A stretch of DNA of 64,000 nucleotides from PALSA-505 sp963702235 (GCA_963702235.1 CAVPBZ010000021.1:186001-250000); one strand, 5' to 3'. Shown: positions 1 through 9,626, numbered from the stretch's first letter. The notes: generated by a model from the letters alone, not told the origin. Numbers and translations are program-made.

Positions 1-470
1 TACGGCAGAACTCCCAGGGTCTGGGCCAATCCCCGGCCTAGTCGCAAGCGACCCTGCCGGCAGCCGCGGCACGTTCGGGGCGACGCCGATGTCGACCAGC
101 GCCGGGCCCTCGAACGCCAGTGTCTCCTGGATCACCGGGCGGACCTTGCCCGGATGGCACACCTGCGCGCCGTAGCCGCCGCGCGGGGCCGCGCAGGCCG
201 CGAAGCCGGCGACGGGCTGAAGAGAGCGCACGCCGAGCCCGGGACAGCTGAGCACCATCTGCTCCGCAGGGTCCGGCCCAGTGAGTGGTTGCTGATGATG
301 ACCTTCACCGGCAGGCCGGCGCGCAAGCCCTGCATGATCTCGTTGCTGCCGCCGCCGGGCAGCCGGAGGACCGTATCGATCCCCAACTGGCCGGGCCACC
401 CGCAACTCCGAAGCGGTCTTCGCCACCAGCCCTCCTCCGGGATCAGGACAAGACACGCTCCTCCCGACAT
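1..470 (-). pseudogene. Remnant of a thiamine-diphosphate enzyme (pyruvate oxidase/acetolactate synthase type), C-terminal part
   Basis: Two minus-strand frames together resemble the C-terminal ThDP-binding domain of pyruvate oxidase-like enzymes. One frame has GLRAGLPVKVIISNHSLG (about 280-350), matching the usual 'LPVKVVVFNNxSLG' stretch. The other has KVRPVIQETLAFEGPALVDI (about 70-160), matching the end of the domain. The frames are not joined, the N-terminal domains are absent and no start with a ribosome site is visible, so I read it as a decayed gene. It runs off the left edge of the window. Identity beyond the family is not certain. Confidence 0.55.
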
Positions 471-547
471 GCCCGAGCGCCGGGTACCCGCCGCGCAAAC
501 CGGTAAACACTGAAGGGCCAACGCCGAACCAGACCCCTTGGAATCAC

Positions 548-1561
548 TCATCCAGGCACGCTACGGTGATGCCTCAGCTGGGCGGCTTCGGTATCGTCCC
601 GCTCCGGTTGTTCCCAAGGTCTGCGGTCCCGTGACTCTTCGCGGGAATGCGTGTGGCCGGGACGCTCGGGTTCATCCGTCGGGGCGGAGTCACCGGACAG
701 CACCGGGGAGCGCGCCAGGACGACCACAGCTGCCGCCACGGCCAGGCCGCTGATCACGGCCGGCGGAATGTACCACCCGCCGCGGACCCGTTCATGGAAG
801 GCCAGGCTCCCCCACAAGACGGACACGACCGGATCCGAGAGGGTCAGGCCCGGCTGGGCGGCGATCAGCCGTCCGGCGTTCATCGCCGATTGCAGCAGGA
901 ACATTCCCAGCACGCCGGCCGCGATCATGCCGTAGAGCTGCCAGCTGGTGAACAGTGTGCCGATCCCGCGGGAAAAGGCGCCGGTCATGCCCTTCATCAG
1001 CGCGGCCGTCAGGCCGAACGCCGACCCAGCGGCCACCCCGAACACGGCCGCTTGACGGGCGCTGCTCTGACCAGCTTTCTCCTCATGCCCGGCCGGGCCG
1101 CGACGTCCCAAGGCCACCATCGCGCCGACGAAGGCCAGGTTGACGCCAACGCCGGTGACCCAGGCATACCACGGCACGCCGGCCGGACGCCCCGCCGACG
1201 GGGACAAGCAGTACAGCAGGCTGGCCAGGGCCGCAGTCATCACCGCGGCCGAGCCCCATTCCCGCCAGCGCATCCGGGACCCGAAGACGCGTGAGGCCAG
1301 CAGCAGCGTCACAGGAAGCTCGAGGACCAGGATCGGCTCTACCACCGACAGCTGCCCATTGCCGAGCGCGGTGGCCTGCAGCAGGAACCCGGCGAAGACG
1401 GCCAGCACCCCGCCGAACCAGACCGGCTCGTGCAGCAGGCTCCAGATAAGCCGCAGGCTCAGGTTCTGGTTCCTCGGAACGCGCAGGTTCGCCTTGCGCT
1501 GCAGTACCGATGAGGTCGCATTCGCGCACGACGCCAGCACCGCGAGCAGGCAGGTCAGCAT
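548..1561 (-). CDS. DMT-superfamily (EamA-like) membrane transporter
   Basis: A 337-residue protein with about nine to ten hydrophobic segments and a hydrophilic, charged tail of roughly 45 residues. The N-terminus (MLTCLLAVLASCANATSSVL) begins with a membrane helix, and the pattern of ten short helices in two halves is that of drug/metabolite transporters. I chose the ATG at 1561 over an in-frame GTG further upstream, because GGAGGTGCCT lies directly before it and the first helix starts there. Substrate cannot be told from sequence. The promoter region to its right (1770-1811) carries a palindrome related to the ATCG-N5-CGAT sites near other genes in this block. Confidence 0.8.
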   Translation of the reverse strand: MLTCLLAVLASCANATSSVLQRKANLRVPRNQNLSLRLIWSLLHEPVWFGGVLAVFAGFLLQATALGNGQLSVVEPILVLELPVTLLLASRVFGSRMRWREWGSAAVMTAALASLLYCLSPSAGRPAGVPWYAWVTGVGVNLAFVGAMVALGRRGPAGHEEKAGQSSARQAAVFGVAAGSAFGLTAALMKGMTGAFSRGIGTLFTSWQLYGMIAAGVLGMFLLQSAMNAGRLIAAQPGLTLSDPVVSVLWGSLAFHERVRGGWYIPPAVISGLAVAAAVVVLARSPVLSGDSAPTDEPERPGHTHSREESRDRRPWEQPERDDTEAAQLRHHRSVPG

Positions 1562-1773
1562 AGGCACCTCCAGGTCCCGCGCGTGGCTAGCCGCCCTACG
1601 GGGTTGCCCGGACACCGCAGCGCACGCGCGAGGAGCTCCAGCAAGCAGCCCACCAAAGACCAGGCGTCAGGCCAGGCGGCGCCCAGGGCACAACGACAGC
1701 CGCAGGCGGTGTCCCGCAGAGCGCGGAGCTCCCTTTCCGATGACACGGAGCCGGGAGAACCCGGACCCCTATA

Positions 1774-1810
1774 GTCGTGGCACGAGATAGTAAGTATATC
1801 GTATGGCGAC
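1774..1810. promoter_or_regulatory. Two operator-like sites upstream of the DMT transporter gene
   Basis: Positions 1775-1785 read TCGTGGCACGA, a perfect inverted repeat with a one-base centre. Positions 1798-1810 read ATCGTATGGCGAC, an imperfect version of the 13-bp ATCG-N5-CGAT palindrome found at 2141, 3064, 12991, 14118 and 14181. They lie 213-249 bp upstream of the transporter start. The local sequence is AT-richer than its surroundings. Binding by a MarR-type protein is inference. Confidence 0.45.
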
Positions 1811-2140
1811 CTATTATGTTCCCCGCCGTCGTGACCCGGCCCGCTCTCCGACGAGTTCAATCCCGGCCCGCAAGCTGCCCGGAACATGCCTCGCGGCGCG
1901 CCCCGCCTGGCGCAAGCACCGCACATGCTCTGACCAGGTGCGACGGGCTCGGCACATGAATGACCGGACGTGACGGGTGTCCAGCCGGAGGCGAGCCGGG
2001 GCGCCGCTGTTCCGCGGTTCTGCCGACATCGGCGCCAGCCGATCGTCGATAGGCCGCAACCGGGCTGTGACACAGCAGATCTGTAGCCAGGGTGTACGTG
2101 GCCATGAGCTGCCCGGCGTGCCGCACGCACCGAATTATGT
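1811..2140. other. Intergenic stretch without a supported gene
   Basis: About 330 bp of GC-rich sequence. The open frames here lack ribosome sites and family resemblance. I see nothing beyond the flanking operator-like sites. Confidence 0.5.
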
Positions 2141-2153
2141 ATCGCTGTACGAT
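2141..2153. promoter_or_regulatory. ATCG-N5-CGAT operator-like palindrome before the first MarR gene
   Basis: Reads ATCGCTGTACGAT, flanked by TGT and GTA so that the symmetry extends slightly. It sits 102 bp before the MarR start, where an autoregulatory site would be expected. Matching 13-mers occur at 3064, 12991, 14118 and 14181. Confidence 0.55.
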
Positions 2154-2254
2154 GTAGCTGCGGCGGGAGATTCCTGGCCCGGTAATCACCTGGTCTTCAT
2201 GCCGCCGGAGGACAGCCAGCTTCTGACCAGGCGCGGTAGGGGAAGGATAACGAT

Positions 2255-2686
2255 ATGCCTCAACTGGTTCGCCAGGACTTCGAAAAGCTCCTGGCGTTCC
2301 GCATCAGCTTGCGCAGGTTCCAGCGATGGAGTGAAGACCAGGCGTACGAGGCCGGCCTGACCCATGTCCAGCATCAGCTGCTGGTCGCGGTCAAGGGCCA
2401 TCCCGGCAGCGAGCCGCCCACCGTCGGTGACCTCGCCGGCTACCTGCTGATGCGGCCGCACAGCATGGTCGAGCTGGTAAACCGCGCCGAGGCGGCCGGC
2501 CTGGTTGAGCGGACATCTGACCCTGATGACGGCCGCGTCGTGCGGGTACGGGTCACCGCCGAAGGCAGCCGGATCCTGTACAGGCTGACCCGGGCCCACC
2601 TGGACCGGCTGCATGATCTCGCCGCCGTCCTCGATGAGCTGGTGAACAGCCAGGAAGGCAGCCGCGAGGCCATCGAGCGCAGCTGA
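2255..2686 (+). CDS. MarR-family transcriptional regulator (paralogue 1)
   Basis: A 143-residue winged-helix regulator. Helix-turn-helix and wing are visible as PTVGDLAGYLLMRPHSMVEL (about residues 50-70), then VNRAEAAGLVERTSDPDDGR and the wing strand VVRVRVTAEG, in the usual MarR order and length. GGGAAGG lies a few bases before the ATG. It is about half identical to the MarR protein at 15202, and the two begin alike (LxRxDxExLLAFR). Both sit beside the same palindrome. Ligand and targets are unknown. Control of the ATCG-N5-CGAT sites is inference. Confidence 0.88.
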   Translation: MPQLVRQDFEKLLAFRISLRRFQRWSEDQAYEAGLTHVQHQLLVAVKGHPGSEPPTVGDLAGYLLMRPHSMVELVNRAEAAGLVERTSDPDDGRVVRVRVTAEGSRILYRLTRAHLDRLHDLAAVLDELVNSQEGSREAIERS

Positions 2687-3063
2687 CGACAGCGCGGCCG
2701 GCCGGGCCTGCGCGCCTGCGCCGTGGCACGTTTACTGGACTGTCCTCCCGCTGTTCACCGGTTCCGCACGGAGCAGGCCTGAGACCGGCAGGACCGGAGC
2801 CGCCCGGCCCGACGACTGCCGGACCCGTACCGGTGCCCGCGACGAACAGACGCTGATGCCGCGCCAGAGGCGGCGGCGCCGGCATGTCCTGCCCCGGCTC
2901 CGTTGCCGGCGGGATTGCCGGCTGCCGTGACGGGCAGAGGATTCTCATCGCCACGATCCGGCAGCACGCTCGCTGCCGCGTGCAGGCCTCGTCGGGTCCG
3001 GGCGGCATGCCCGGCCCCGCCATGACCCGAATGCCTGACAGCCGCCTGCCGTCCTCTTTTCAT
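2687..3063. other. Intergenic stretch without a supported gene
   Basis: About 375 bp. Open frames on the minus strand here are proline/arginine-rich with no ribosome site, so I treat them as by-products of high GC. Confidence 0.5.
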
Positions 3064-3076
3064 ATCGCAGTACGAT
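3064..3076. promoter_or_regulatory. ATCG-N5-CGAT operator-like palindrome before the STAS gene
   Basis: Reads ATCGCAGTACGAT inside an AT-rich patch (CTTTTCATATCG...CTATTAGGATAG). It is about 245 bp before the STAS start. It shares the half-sites and spacing of the sites at 2141, 12991, 14118 and 14181. Confidence 0.5.
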
Positions 3077-3321
3077 CTATTAGGATAGTCTTGGATTGGT
3101 CGGGGAAGCGGTCCGAGGACCTGCGGAACGCACCTGCGCCTGGCCCGCCTACGCGGCCATGCCGCTGCGCGGCGGCTGGCCGCCGGTGCGAGACAGGTAT
3201 CCTGGCCCGCTCTCAGTCACCTGCGACGCGGGCTGCTAGCCGCCGGGTGCCTGCCGGCGGCCCGCTGGCCCGGTCCCGGGTCTGAATCAGGATCGAACGG
3301 GACCGGAGAAGGAGGCGGTCC

Positions 3322-3756
3322 TTGGCAGTCGTGGATATGTCCAGACTGGCATGTATCAGATACGTGGTAGTAGAGCTGCGCGGGGAGCTGGACCTGACCG
3401 GAGCCGCGGACGCGGCGACGGCTGTCCGGACTGCCGGTGCCGGAGGCCGGCGCGTGATCGTGAACCTGGCGGGCCTTGAGTTTATCGACTGCAGCGCGCT
3501 GAACGCCTTGCTGCAGGCGCGCACGGCGATCCGCCAGGCGGGCGGCGATATGCTGCTGGCGGCTCCGCGCCGGACAGTCCAGCGGCTTCTGGCGCTGACC
3601 GGCCTGGACGAGGTATTCGGCGTGCTGGCCAGTGTCGCGGCTGCTATCGACAGCGCGGTCGCGCCACCAGGCCGGGCGCCCCGCCAGGACAGCGGAAGGC
3701 CCGGTATGGCTGCTGGACCGCCGCGCTCACCGTTCAGCCGCGCTGACCGGGACTGA
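3322..3756 (+). CDS. STAS-domain anti-sigma-factor antagonist
   Basis: A 144-residue protein whose first ~110 residues form a STAS fold: a strand with VVVELRGELDLTGAADAATA, then VIVNLAGLEFIDCSALNALL. The serine in the DCS motif stands where anti-sigma antagonists are phosphorylated. The C-terminal ~30 residues are low-complexity. I chose the TTG start because GGAGG sits about 8 bases before it; an in-frame ATG four codons later is possible. By family role it would bind an anti-sigma kinase and free a sigma factor. No partner gene is adjacent. Confidence 0.8.
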   Translation: MAVVDMSRLACIRYVVVELRGELDLTGAADAATAVRTAGAGGRRVIVNLAGLEFIDCSALNALLQARTAIRQAGGDMLLAAPRRTVQRLLALTGLDEVFGVLASVAAAIDSAVAPPGRAPRQDSGRPGMAAGPPRSPFSRADRD

Positions 3757-4246
3757 CCACCTGATCTTCCAGATCGCCAGCGCCGGGGATGACATCCCCG
3801 CCAGGGCGGGTGCGTGCCGGGCTCAGGCGCAAGACGAAGACCGCGGCAGTTTCGGCCAGAGCGTCGGCCCGGGAAACGGACCAGCCGAAAGGCTCACACC
3901 GCGCCTCGGGCCGACTTCACCACAGTCACCAGCGCCCGGCCGCAGTGCTCGTAACGATTATGTCTGCCGGGGTGTTTCTGGGCGCCAGCAGCAAGCAGGG
4001 AGGTCTTCCAGAATGTCAGCGTCCCGCCCGCCATGCTCCCGGGGGCAGCGCGTCGATGCTGAGGGCCTCGCCGATCACGTGCGCGTCGCAGGCGTCTCAA
4101 ACCCTCCCCTTGAAGCATGCTTCACCGTGGGTCCCCTTCCAGTTGCTCATTGCCTGGTTGGCTGTTCCCGGGTCCTGGGCGCTGGCCTAGGATCCGGCGG
4201 CAGCGGGGAGCCGTCGACGTCAGAGCGCGGATTGTGAGACGGCGCG
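3757..4246. other. Intergenic stretch without a supported gene
   Basis: About 490 bp between the STAS gene and a short tandem repeat. No frame here combines a start, a ribosome site and a recognisable protein. Confidence 0.45.
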
Positions 4247-4324
4247 GATCCGCTCCGGCCGGGATCGGGCCGAGGGGACAGCGGAGATCCGCTCCGGCCG
4301 GGATCGGGCCGAGGGGGCAGCGCC
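4247..4324. repeat. Two tandem copies of a 39-bp unit
   Basis: The unit begins GATCCGCTCCGGCCGGGATC and recurs at 4286 with one or two differences. Thirty-nine bases is 13 codons, and the frame that continues into the following secreted-protein pseudogene stays open through both copies, encoding IRSGRDRAEGTAE and then a near copy. The frame closes at a TAG at 4188 with no start codon in between. Confidence 0.75.
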
Positions 4325-4376
4325 GCTGCGTCCTGGCTGCGACAACATCAGCTCGTTCGCGGGCGGCGCGACCGGC

Positions 4377-6090
4377 GTGAACGGCATCAACGCGGTCGAC
4401 AGCGCCACGCACACGGCCATCCCAATACCTAGTTTTAAGGACGTTGAGCCGCCAGACCAGGGGCTGTGTGCCGGAAACGGGTCCATTGCCGAGGCCAACA
4501 ACATCGGCGAGATCCTGATCTTCAACCAGGCCCTGCAGCGGGTATCACCGGTCATCTCGTTGGACACGGTGATGGGGCTCACCAAGCGGCAGTGGAGCAG
4601 CGGCGGAGACCCCACGTGCCTGTTTGACTCCGCCAATGGCGGGCACTGGTTCTTCAGCGAGCTCGTCTCGGCCAGCCCGGAGTCCAAGGGCGGCCCGTTC
4701 GCGGGCTGCTTCATTGCCAAGGCCAACACCTGCTTCCAGGGCGTCGCTGTGACCACGGGCTCGAGCCCGTTCGGCCCCTACAACGTCTACTTCCTCAATG
4801 CCAACTACAACCCCAAGGAGCCGGGCGCTCCCTTCCTGCTCAACGACTTCGCGAAGACCGCGGTTAGCCGGGACGCGTTCTTGCTGTTCTACGACGATTT
4901 CCCGCTGAGGGGCAACGGCCTGGGCGGCGGGTTCTTCAACGGCGCGCAGGAATTCGCGTTCAGCAAGAACGCGCTCGAAAAGGGCCTCCCGGCCGCCGAG
5001 GTCACCGTGGCCAGGGAGAACATGGGCCTGCTCAAAACACCCAACGGCACCTGTTTCAGCGACAACAAGTTCTTCGAACCCGGCGTCGCGTGCTGGTTCT
5101 CCGTGATCCCCGCGATGCCGCCCAACGGCCAGTTCGACAACAGTCACGGCGGATCGGGGTTCATGCTCGCCACGGTCAACTTTTACGCCCTGGGCGGCAA
5201 CCAGCTCGCGGTATTCGACTGGACCGGTCTGAAGAGCCTCAACAGCGGCTGCTCGGCCTGCTCCGGTATCCGCTTCGGCGGCCAGCTGTTCTCCGGGGTC
5301 CAGGACTACTACAACCCTGGAAACACCCCCATCGGGCATCCTCGCCCCGCAGAAGGCCGGGCCGATACCGCTGGGTAACGAATGCGGCAAGGCGCAGTTC
5401 CTCGGGGGGCCGCTCAGCACGGTCGCTCACTGCCCCGAGAGCGGTATCGCCACTAACAGCGATCAGGTCACGCAGGCCTCGCAGGGGAACGGCCACCTGT
5501 GGGCCGGCGTGGACACGGCGCTTGTGCAGATGTACGCGTCCACCGTGGAGGAACAGCACATGGGTGCCGCCTACTGGGTTGTCGGCACCCGTAGTTTCGA
5601 CCAGACCGGGCGGTTCAGCCTGACCAGCCAGGGGTACGTTTCGGCGATGCATGAGGACCTGGAATTCCCGGCCTTCGCGGCCGGGGCCAGCAGCGGCCGG
5701 GCCATCGTGTCGTTCACGCTGAACGGTAACGGCGGGCTGGCCGGAGCCGACAACGGAGGCTTCTTCCCCAGCTCCGCATTCGGCCGGGTGACCAGCACGT
5801 CGCGCACGCTGCTGTCGTCCACCGTGAACATCGCCGATCTGGGCCAGTCGCCGCAGGATGGCTTCACTGAATACCTGGGCTACCCGAGCGCTACCTCCGC
5901 GTTCCGGCCGCGCTGGGGCGACTACGGTGCCGCGATCGTCGCGGGCGGCAAGGCCTACTTCGCCAGTGAGTACATCCAGCACCCGAACTGCACACCGCCT
6001 GCCTTCAAACCCAACGCGATCGGCACCTGCGGCGGAACGAGGGACGGCCTGGCGAACTGGGGGACATCAGTCAACTCCGTCACCCCATAG
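4377..6090 (+). pseudogene. Frameshifted conserved hypothetical protein, probably exported
   Basis: Two consecutive frames form one protein of roughly 570 residues. The first ends after DYYNPGNTPIG, and the second resumes with ILAPQKAGPIPLGNECGKAQ, so one extra base lies near 5335. The upstream frame is open back to a TAG at 4188 but has no usable start before the GTG at 4377, so the 5' end, presumably with a signal peptide, is missing or shifted. Cysteines are spread through it, and aromatic, glycine-rich stretches resemble secreted actinobacterial proteins of unknown function. No catalytic motif is recognised. A strong terminator hairpin follows. Confidence 0.7.
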
Positions 6091-6111
6091 CACAACCCGC
6101 GCCGGAAAACG

Positions 6112-6150
6112 GATGCCGCACCTCGCAAAGCCACCGCGAGGTGCGGCATC
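6112..6150 (+). terminator. Hairpin terminator after the secreted-protein pseudogene
   Basis: A perfect 15-bp stem, GATGCCGCACCTCGC at 6112-6126 with its complement at 6136-6150 and a 9-base loop. It starts 22 bp after the stop codon. There is no U-tract, as is common in actinobacteria. Confidence 0.8.
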
Positions 6151-6388
6151 CCAGGCGCCGGCTCATAACGGCTCCCCGGCAGCGGTCGACGTCCCCTACC
6201 TCAGATGATGGCCCGCATACTCATGTCGTGCCATTGACGGCTGTAACACTGCTCGGCGTCACCTCTTAACAGCGACCTTCAGGTGAACCGTCAGGCGTCG
6301 TTGTGCGGTGAGTTTGGCGGCGCGCAGTCGTCCAAGTGATCGTGGGTGCCCGCAAGGGGCGCCGGGCCTGCAGCAGGAGGAGTAGACG

Positions 6389-7207
6389 ATGAATTCGATG
6401 GCTCGCCGGATGTTCGAGCTCGTTGAGCCGATTGGTGTCATCCCTTACTCAGCCGGCGAACCCAACGAGGCGATGTTCGCCCTGGGGTTCACCAACTACT
6501 GGGACACCTACTTCGCCGGACGGGCGGCGCCCTTGGGGCTCGCCGCGGCTGAGGTGGTGGATGCGCTGTTCTACAACTTCGCTCCCGGCGAGGTGGCTCG
6601 CCACATTCCGAAGGTGTGGCGCACCACCACGCCTGAAGCGGCGATCGCCGCTCGTCAGAGCGGCTGCGTGAAGGCGCTGCGGCGAATCCTCGGCGATCGC
6701 GTCGTCACTCCCGCCTTCGCCCGCGCCGCCGAACTGCTGATTAAGGCGGCGACCAGCGCCCCGTTCGAGGGCCGGCCCATGTACGCCGCGCTGCGCGCGA
6801 TCCCGGTCCCCGGCGACGCGGTAGCCCGCCTCTTTCATGCAGCCTCCTTGCTGCGCGAGCACCGTGGCGACGGGCACATCGCGGCCCTGATGATCGAGGG
6901 TGTCGGCGGCCTTGAGGCTCACGTCCTCCTCGCCCTCGACATGGGCATGCCGGCGGAGAAGTTCGGACGCATCCACCACCTCCCGGCAGCACAGCTCGCC
7001 GCCGTGATCACCGGGATGCGCGATCGCGGCCTGATCGGGGATGACGGCTGGCTCAGCGAACCGGGCCGCGCCGTCAAACAGCGGGTCGAGGCGCTCACCG
7101 ACGACCTCGCGGCGAGGCCCTACCAGAGCCTCGAGCCGGACGAACTCGATGAGCTCATAACCACCCTCGAGCCGCTCGCCACGCTGCTACTCGCTGCCCA
7201 GGACTAG
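6389..7207 (+). CDS. SCO6745-family protein
   Basis: A 272-residue soluble protein resembling the actinobacterial SCO6745 family, named after a Streptomyces coelicolor protein of unknown biochemical function. It starts MNSMARRMFELVEPIGVI and has the family's conserved N-terminal NYWDTYFAGRAAPLG segment and a helical, winged-helix-like C-terminal half (LPAAQLAAVITGMRDRGLI). GGAGGAG lies 7 bases before the ATG. No operon partner is visible: the next gene is over 700 bp away on the other strand. Confidence 0.8.
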   Translation: MNSMARRMFELVEPIGVIPYSAGEPNEAMFALGFTNYWDTYFAGRAAPLGLAAAEVVDALFYNFAPGEVARHIPKVWRTTTPEAAIAARQSGCVKALRRILGDRVVTPAFARAAELLIKAATSAPFEGRPMYAALRAIPVPGDAVARLFHAASLLREHRGDGHIAALMIEGVGGLEAHVLLALDMGMPAEKFGRIHHLPAAQLAAVITGMRDRGLIGDDGWLSEPGRAVKQRVEALTDDLAARPYQSLEPDELDELITTLEPLATLLLAAQD

Positions 7208-7940
7208 GACGAAGGCTCTGGTGGTTCAGTTCGGCTGAACGCGCCCGGCCAGACCGTGGTTCGCCTGGCTGACGCTCTGACGAGCCAGCGTCTCGGATGA
7301 CCTTCCGAGCGACTCGGTGAACAGTCCGCTGATCACGATGCCTGGGCTCGATCGCCCTTGCTGGTAGCCCACCTCCAGCTCTCGCGAGCGACAGTTCACA
7401 TCGACGTGCCGGGCAGAACCGTCACGATTGAGCGGTCGGGCCGATCATAAGAACGCACGCGAACGAACCGGATAGAGGTCCCGGGGAATGAGGCTGCGCA
7501 GCAAGCAAGCGCGGAGATCGGGAACCGCCGTTATGCGCGGCCAAGTGGCCGCCAGACCTAATGCCTGAACGGGCGCAGAACGAGTGTTCTGTCGTGCGGT
7601 GTCCTGTGCGTGCCGATGCGCGCAGGTGTGGTGAGGCGTGCGCTGCTGCCTGCTATTCGCCGGTGACTTCTTGTGTGGCGTGGAAGGCCTCGAGTGCCTC
7701 GCCGGGGGTGTCGTAGTATGCGCTGGAGGACGCTGCGCCACATACAAGAGACTGAGCGGTGGAAAGCCTCGTTCCGACCGCAGGATTTCGCCGGATCGTC
7801 TTCGCGGGATCCCGGCGAACCACACGTTGGCGTCTTGTCGCGGCCAGCCTTATGTCTTAACGATGTTGTCTACAAGCCGGCTGATCCTGTCAGGGCAGGG
7901 CACGCCGAGGGCATTAGCGTCCTCAGGTTCCTTACCAGGG
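7208..7940. other. Long intergenic region, possibly with decayed coding sequence
   Basis: About 730 bp with no supported gene. Several minus-strand frames give short protein-like stretches (for example YYDTPGEALEAFHATQEVTG near 7670-7740) that are interrupted by stops, so a decayed gene is possible, but I cannot assign it to a family. Confidence 0.3.
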
Positions 7941-8264
7941 CTAGTGAGCGGCTTCGTACTTCTCCACTACAGCGGCCGGGATCCGGCCGCGCTCGTTCAC
8001 CGCGATTCCCTGCTCGGTGGCCCAGGCACGGATCGTGCTGGAGTTGTTCCTGGTCGTCGGGCTGCGGGCCAGGCGGACAGCGCCCTGACGGCTTACCCGG
8101 CGCCCGGAGTCGATGAAGGGCTGCAGGCCCTTCTTGAAGTTGCCGAGGTTCTTGCTGCTGAGGTCAATCTCGTAACCCTGACCGGCGAAACTGAAGGTGA
8201 CTGTCTCAGCACCCTCGGAGCCATCGATGTCGTCGGTGATGGTAACGACCATTGTCTTTGCCAT
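7941..8264 (-). CDS. lsr2: Lsr2-family nucleoid-associated protein
   Basis: A 107-residue protein with the full Lsr2 layout. The N-terminal dimerisation domain begins MAKTMVVTITDDIDGSEGAE and contains VTFSFAGQGYEIDLS. The C-terminal DNA-binding domain ends in IAVNERGRIPAAVVEKYEAA, with the RGR motif that inserts into the minor groove of AT-rich DNA. Lsr2 bridges DNA and silences AT-rich, often acquired genes in actinobacteria. The gene stands alone, with a good promoter that places the transcription start at or next to the ATG. Actinobacteria often carry more than one Lsr2, so this may be an accessory copy. Confidence 0.95.
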   Translation of the reverse strand: MAKTMVVTITDDIDGSEGAETVTFSFAGQGYEIDLSSKNLGNFKKGLQPFIDSGRRVSRQGAVRLARSPTTRNNSSTIRAWATEQGIAVNERGRIPAAVVEKYEAAH

Positions 8265-8270
8265 ACCTAA

Positions 8271-8298
8271 ATAGTAGGGTTAACCTCCATTTTGTCAA
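8271..8298 (-). promoter_or_regulatory. Promoter of lsr2, probably leaderless
   Basis: On the minus strand TTGACA (8298-8293) is followed after 16 bp by TACTAT (8276-8271), then six bases and the ATG at 8264. With a start about seven bases after the -10 box, the transcript would begin at the start codon, and no Shine-Dalgarno sequence stands at the usual distance. Confidence 0.65.
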
Positions 8299-9138
8299 AG
8301 TGACTCTCGGTAGGTCGATGATGCCGCTCTGGCCAACCCGGCACAATGCGACCAGTCCTGGCTCCTTCTCTTCGATACAGGACATCCGCGACCGGCAGCA
8401 ACAGGTAATCGCGTTACTCCGCCCACCAGCCACCCCGCACGACTGGCCGGTGCAATCAGATCTTCGACCCGACCATTCTATCGGCATGGGACCATCACGG
8501 CCGGGCGATCTCAGCAAGGTCCTGGCCGAGCACTACCACCAGGCCCCGAAGAGCTCGCCTCCTTTTGCGGTAGCCGGTTCCGGCCGACCTGCCCTCGGAC
8601 CTATGCCGACCTCGAGACAACCTTGTTGCAGGGTTGGGCCGAAGGACGCCAGCGGTGACGGAGCGTGGCCGATCCATAGGACGGCCCGCGCGCAGTCCCG
8701 CCGTTATCTACAGCCCGGTTTTAGGTGTCTTCTCTGTAGCCGCCGCGGGCGTTTTATGGGCTTTTTGCTGCGTCATGGAGGCGTTACCTGAACACTGTCT
8801 CCGCCGCAGACCATGTGCAATTCCTCTTGTCGTTGCGGTTTTTCGAATTTAAAGGCCACAGCGTGAACACTGTACGGCTACATGTCAACGCCGCAGACGT
8901 CCTGGTCACGTGCGGCGACGACAGGGAGGGCTTCAGATAACCGAACTGTTCGTCGGCGGCTGCCCGGAAGGCAGGGCAGCAACGAGTCCAGATCTGGGAT
9001 TCTGTGCCGGGCTGCCGTGGCTGGAGCCCGGGTCGTGCGACCGCGGCCGTGCCCGGCCGCTGCTTTGGCGGTCTGGTCGCTGGGCGAGTCCTGGACAGAG
9101 AACACTGACCCGCACGTCCGGGAGCTAGTCACGCGATC
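8299..9138. other. Intergenic stretch without a supported gene
   Basis: About 840 bp between lsr2 and a recombinase fragment. Part of it (8700-8880) is less GC-rich than its surroundings. The open frames have no ribosome sites or family features. Confidence 0.4.
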
Positions 9139-9330
9139 ATGGACTGGGTCGCGCGGACGGTATCGCAGCGGCGCAGCGAGCGGACCCGGGCCGGGCTCGA
9201 GCGCCAGCGCTGCGCCGGACTGCCCGTCGGCCGCCAGGCCGGAGCCAAGGACAAGCAGCCACGCCGCCGGTCTGGCTATGTGGCCCAGGTGGGAGCGGGA
9301 ACGGGCTGCTGCCCGGCAGACCTTGCGGGC
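9139..9330 (+). pseudogene. C-terminal fragment resembling a serine recombinase/resolvase
   Basis: The plus-strand frame gives RSERTRAGLERQRCAGLPVG followed by RQAGAKDKQPRRRSGYVA, then a one-base shift to RWERERAAARQ. The 'RTRAGLxRxRxxGxxxGRxxGxKDKxPRRRSGY' pattern is that of the helix leading into the DNA-binding end of resolvase-type recombinases. The catalytic N-terminal domain is absent. It is a short remnant and the family call is tentative. Confidence 0.4.
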
Positions 9331-9437
9331 ACAACCCAGGAACCCTGCGGCAGGCCCGCCGGTGGCCGCACCGGCCGGGACTGGTGACATCTTGGCAATC
9401 GGCACCAGGTCGCCTGTCCGGTAGCCGGTCAGCCCGG

Positions 9438-9626
9438 TCACGGCGCCGGCTGTCCCGACCCGCAGCCCGGCAGGTGTCCTTCGCTGATCATGGCGCCGCA
9501 CTCGGGGCAGACCAGGTGGGCCCAGCATGCGGTATCGCCGCCTTCGGCCGGCTCTGCGGGAGGCCCTGCCCCGGCTAGCCGATGCTCACTGCTGGTGTCG
9601 GGGCTTTGCGGAAGCTGCCCGGTCAT
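9438..9626 (-). CDS. Small zinc-ribbon-like protein
   Basis: A 62-residue protein with one metal-binding-type motif, CPECGAMISEGHLPGC, that is CxxC followed by a His and a Cys. AAGGAG lies 7 bases before the ATG, a good ribosome site. The gene starts 52 bp after the stop of the HTH regulator on the same strand, so it is probably the third gene of that unit. Function unknown; the cysteines suggest metal or redox work, in keeping with its neighbours. Confidence 0.55.
   Translation of the reverse strand: MTGQLPQSPDTSSEHRLAGAGPPAEPAEGGDTACWAHLVCPECGAMISEGHLPGCGSGQPAP

Noticed and set aside
1140..1790. Long plus-strand open frame opposite the DMT transporter
   Set aside because: It lies antisense to a well-supported gene, with Arg/Pro/Ser-rich composition typical of GC-rich shadow frames and no ribosome site.
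7445..7825. Minus-strand open frame in the region right of the SCO6745-family gene
   Set aside because: No ribosome site, histidine/proline/arginine-rich and without family features, although a decayed gene may underlie it.
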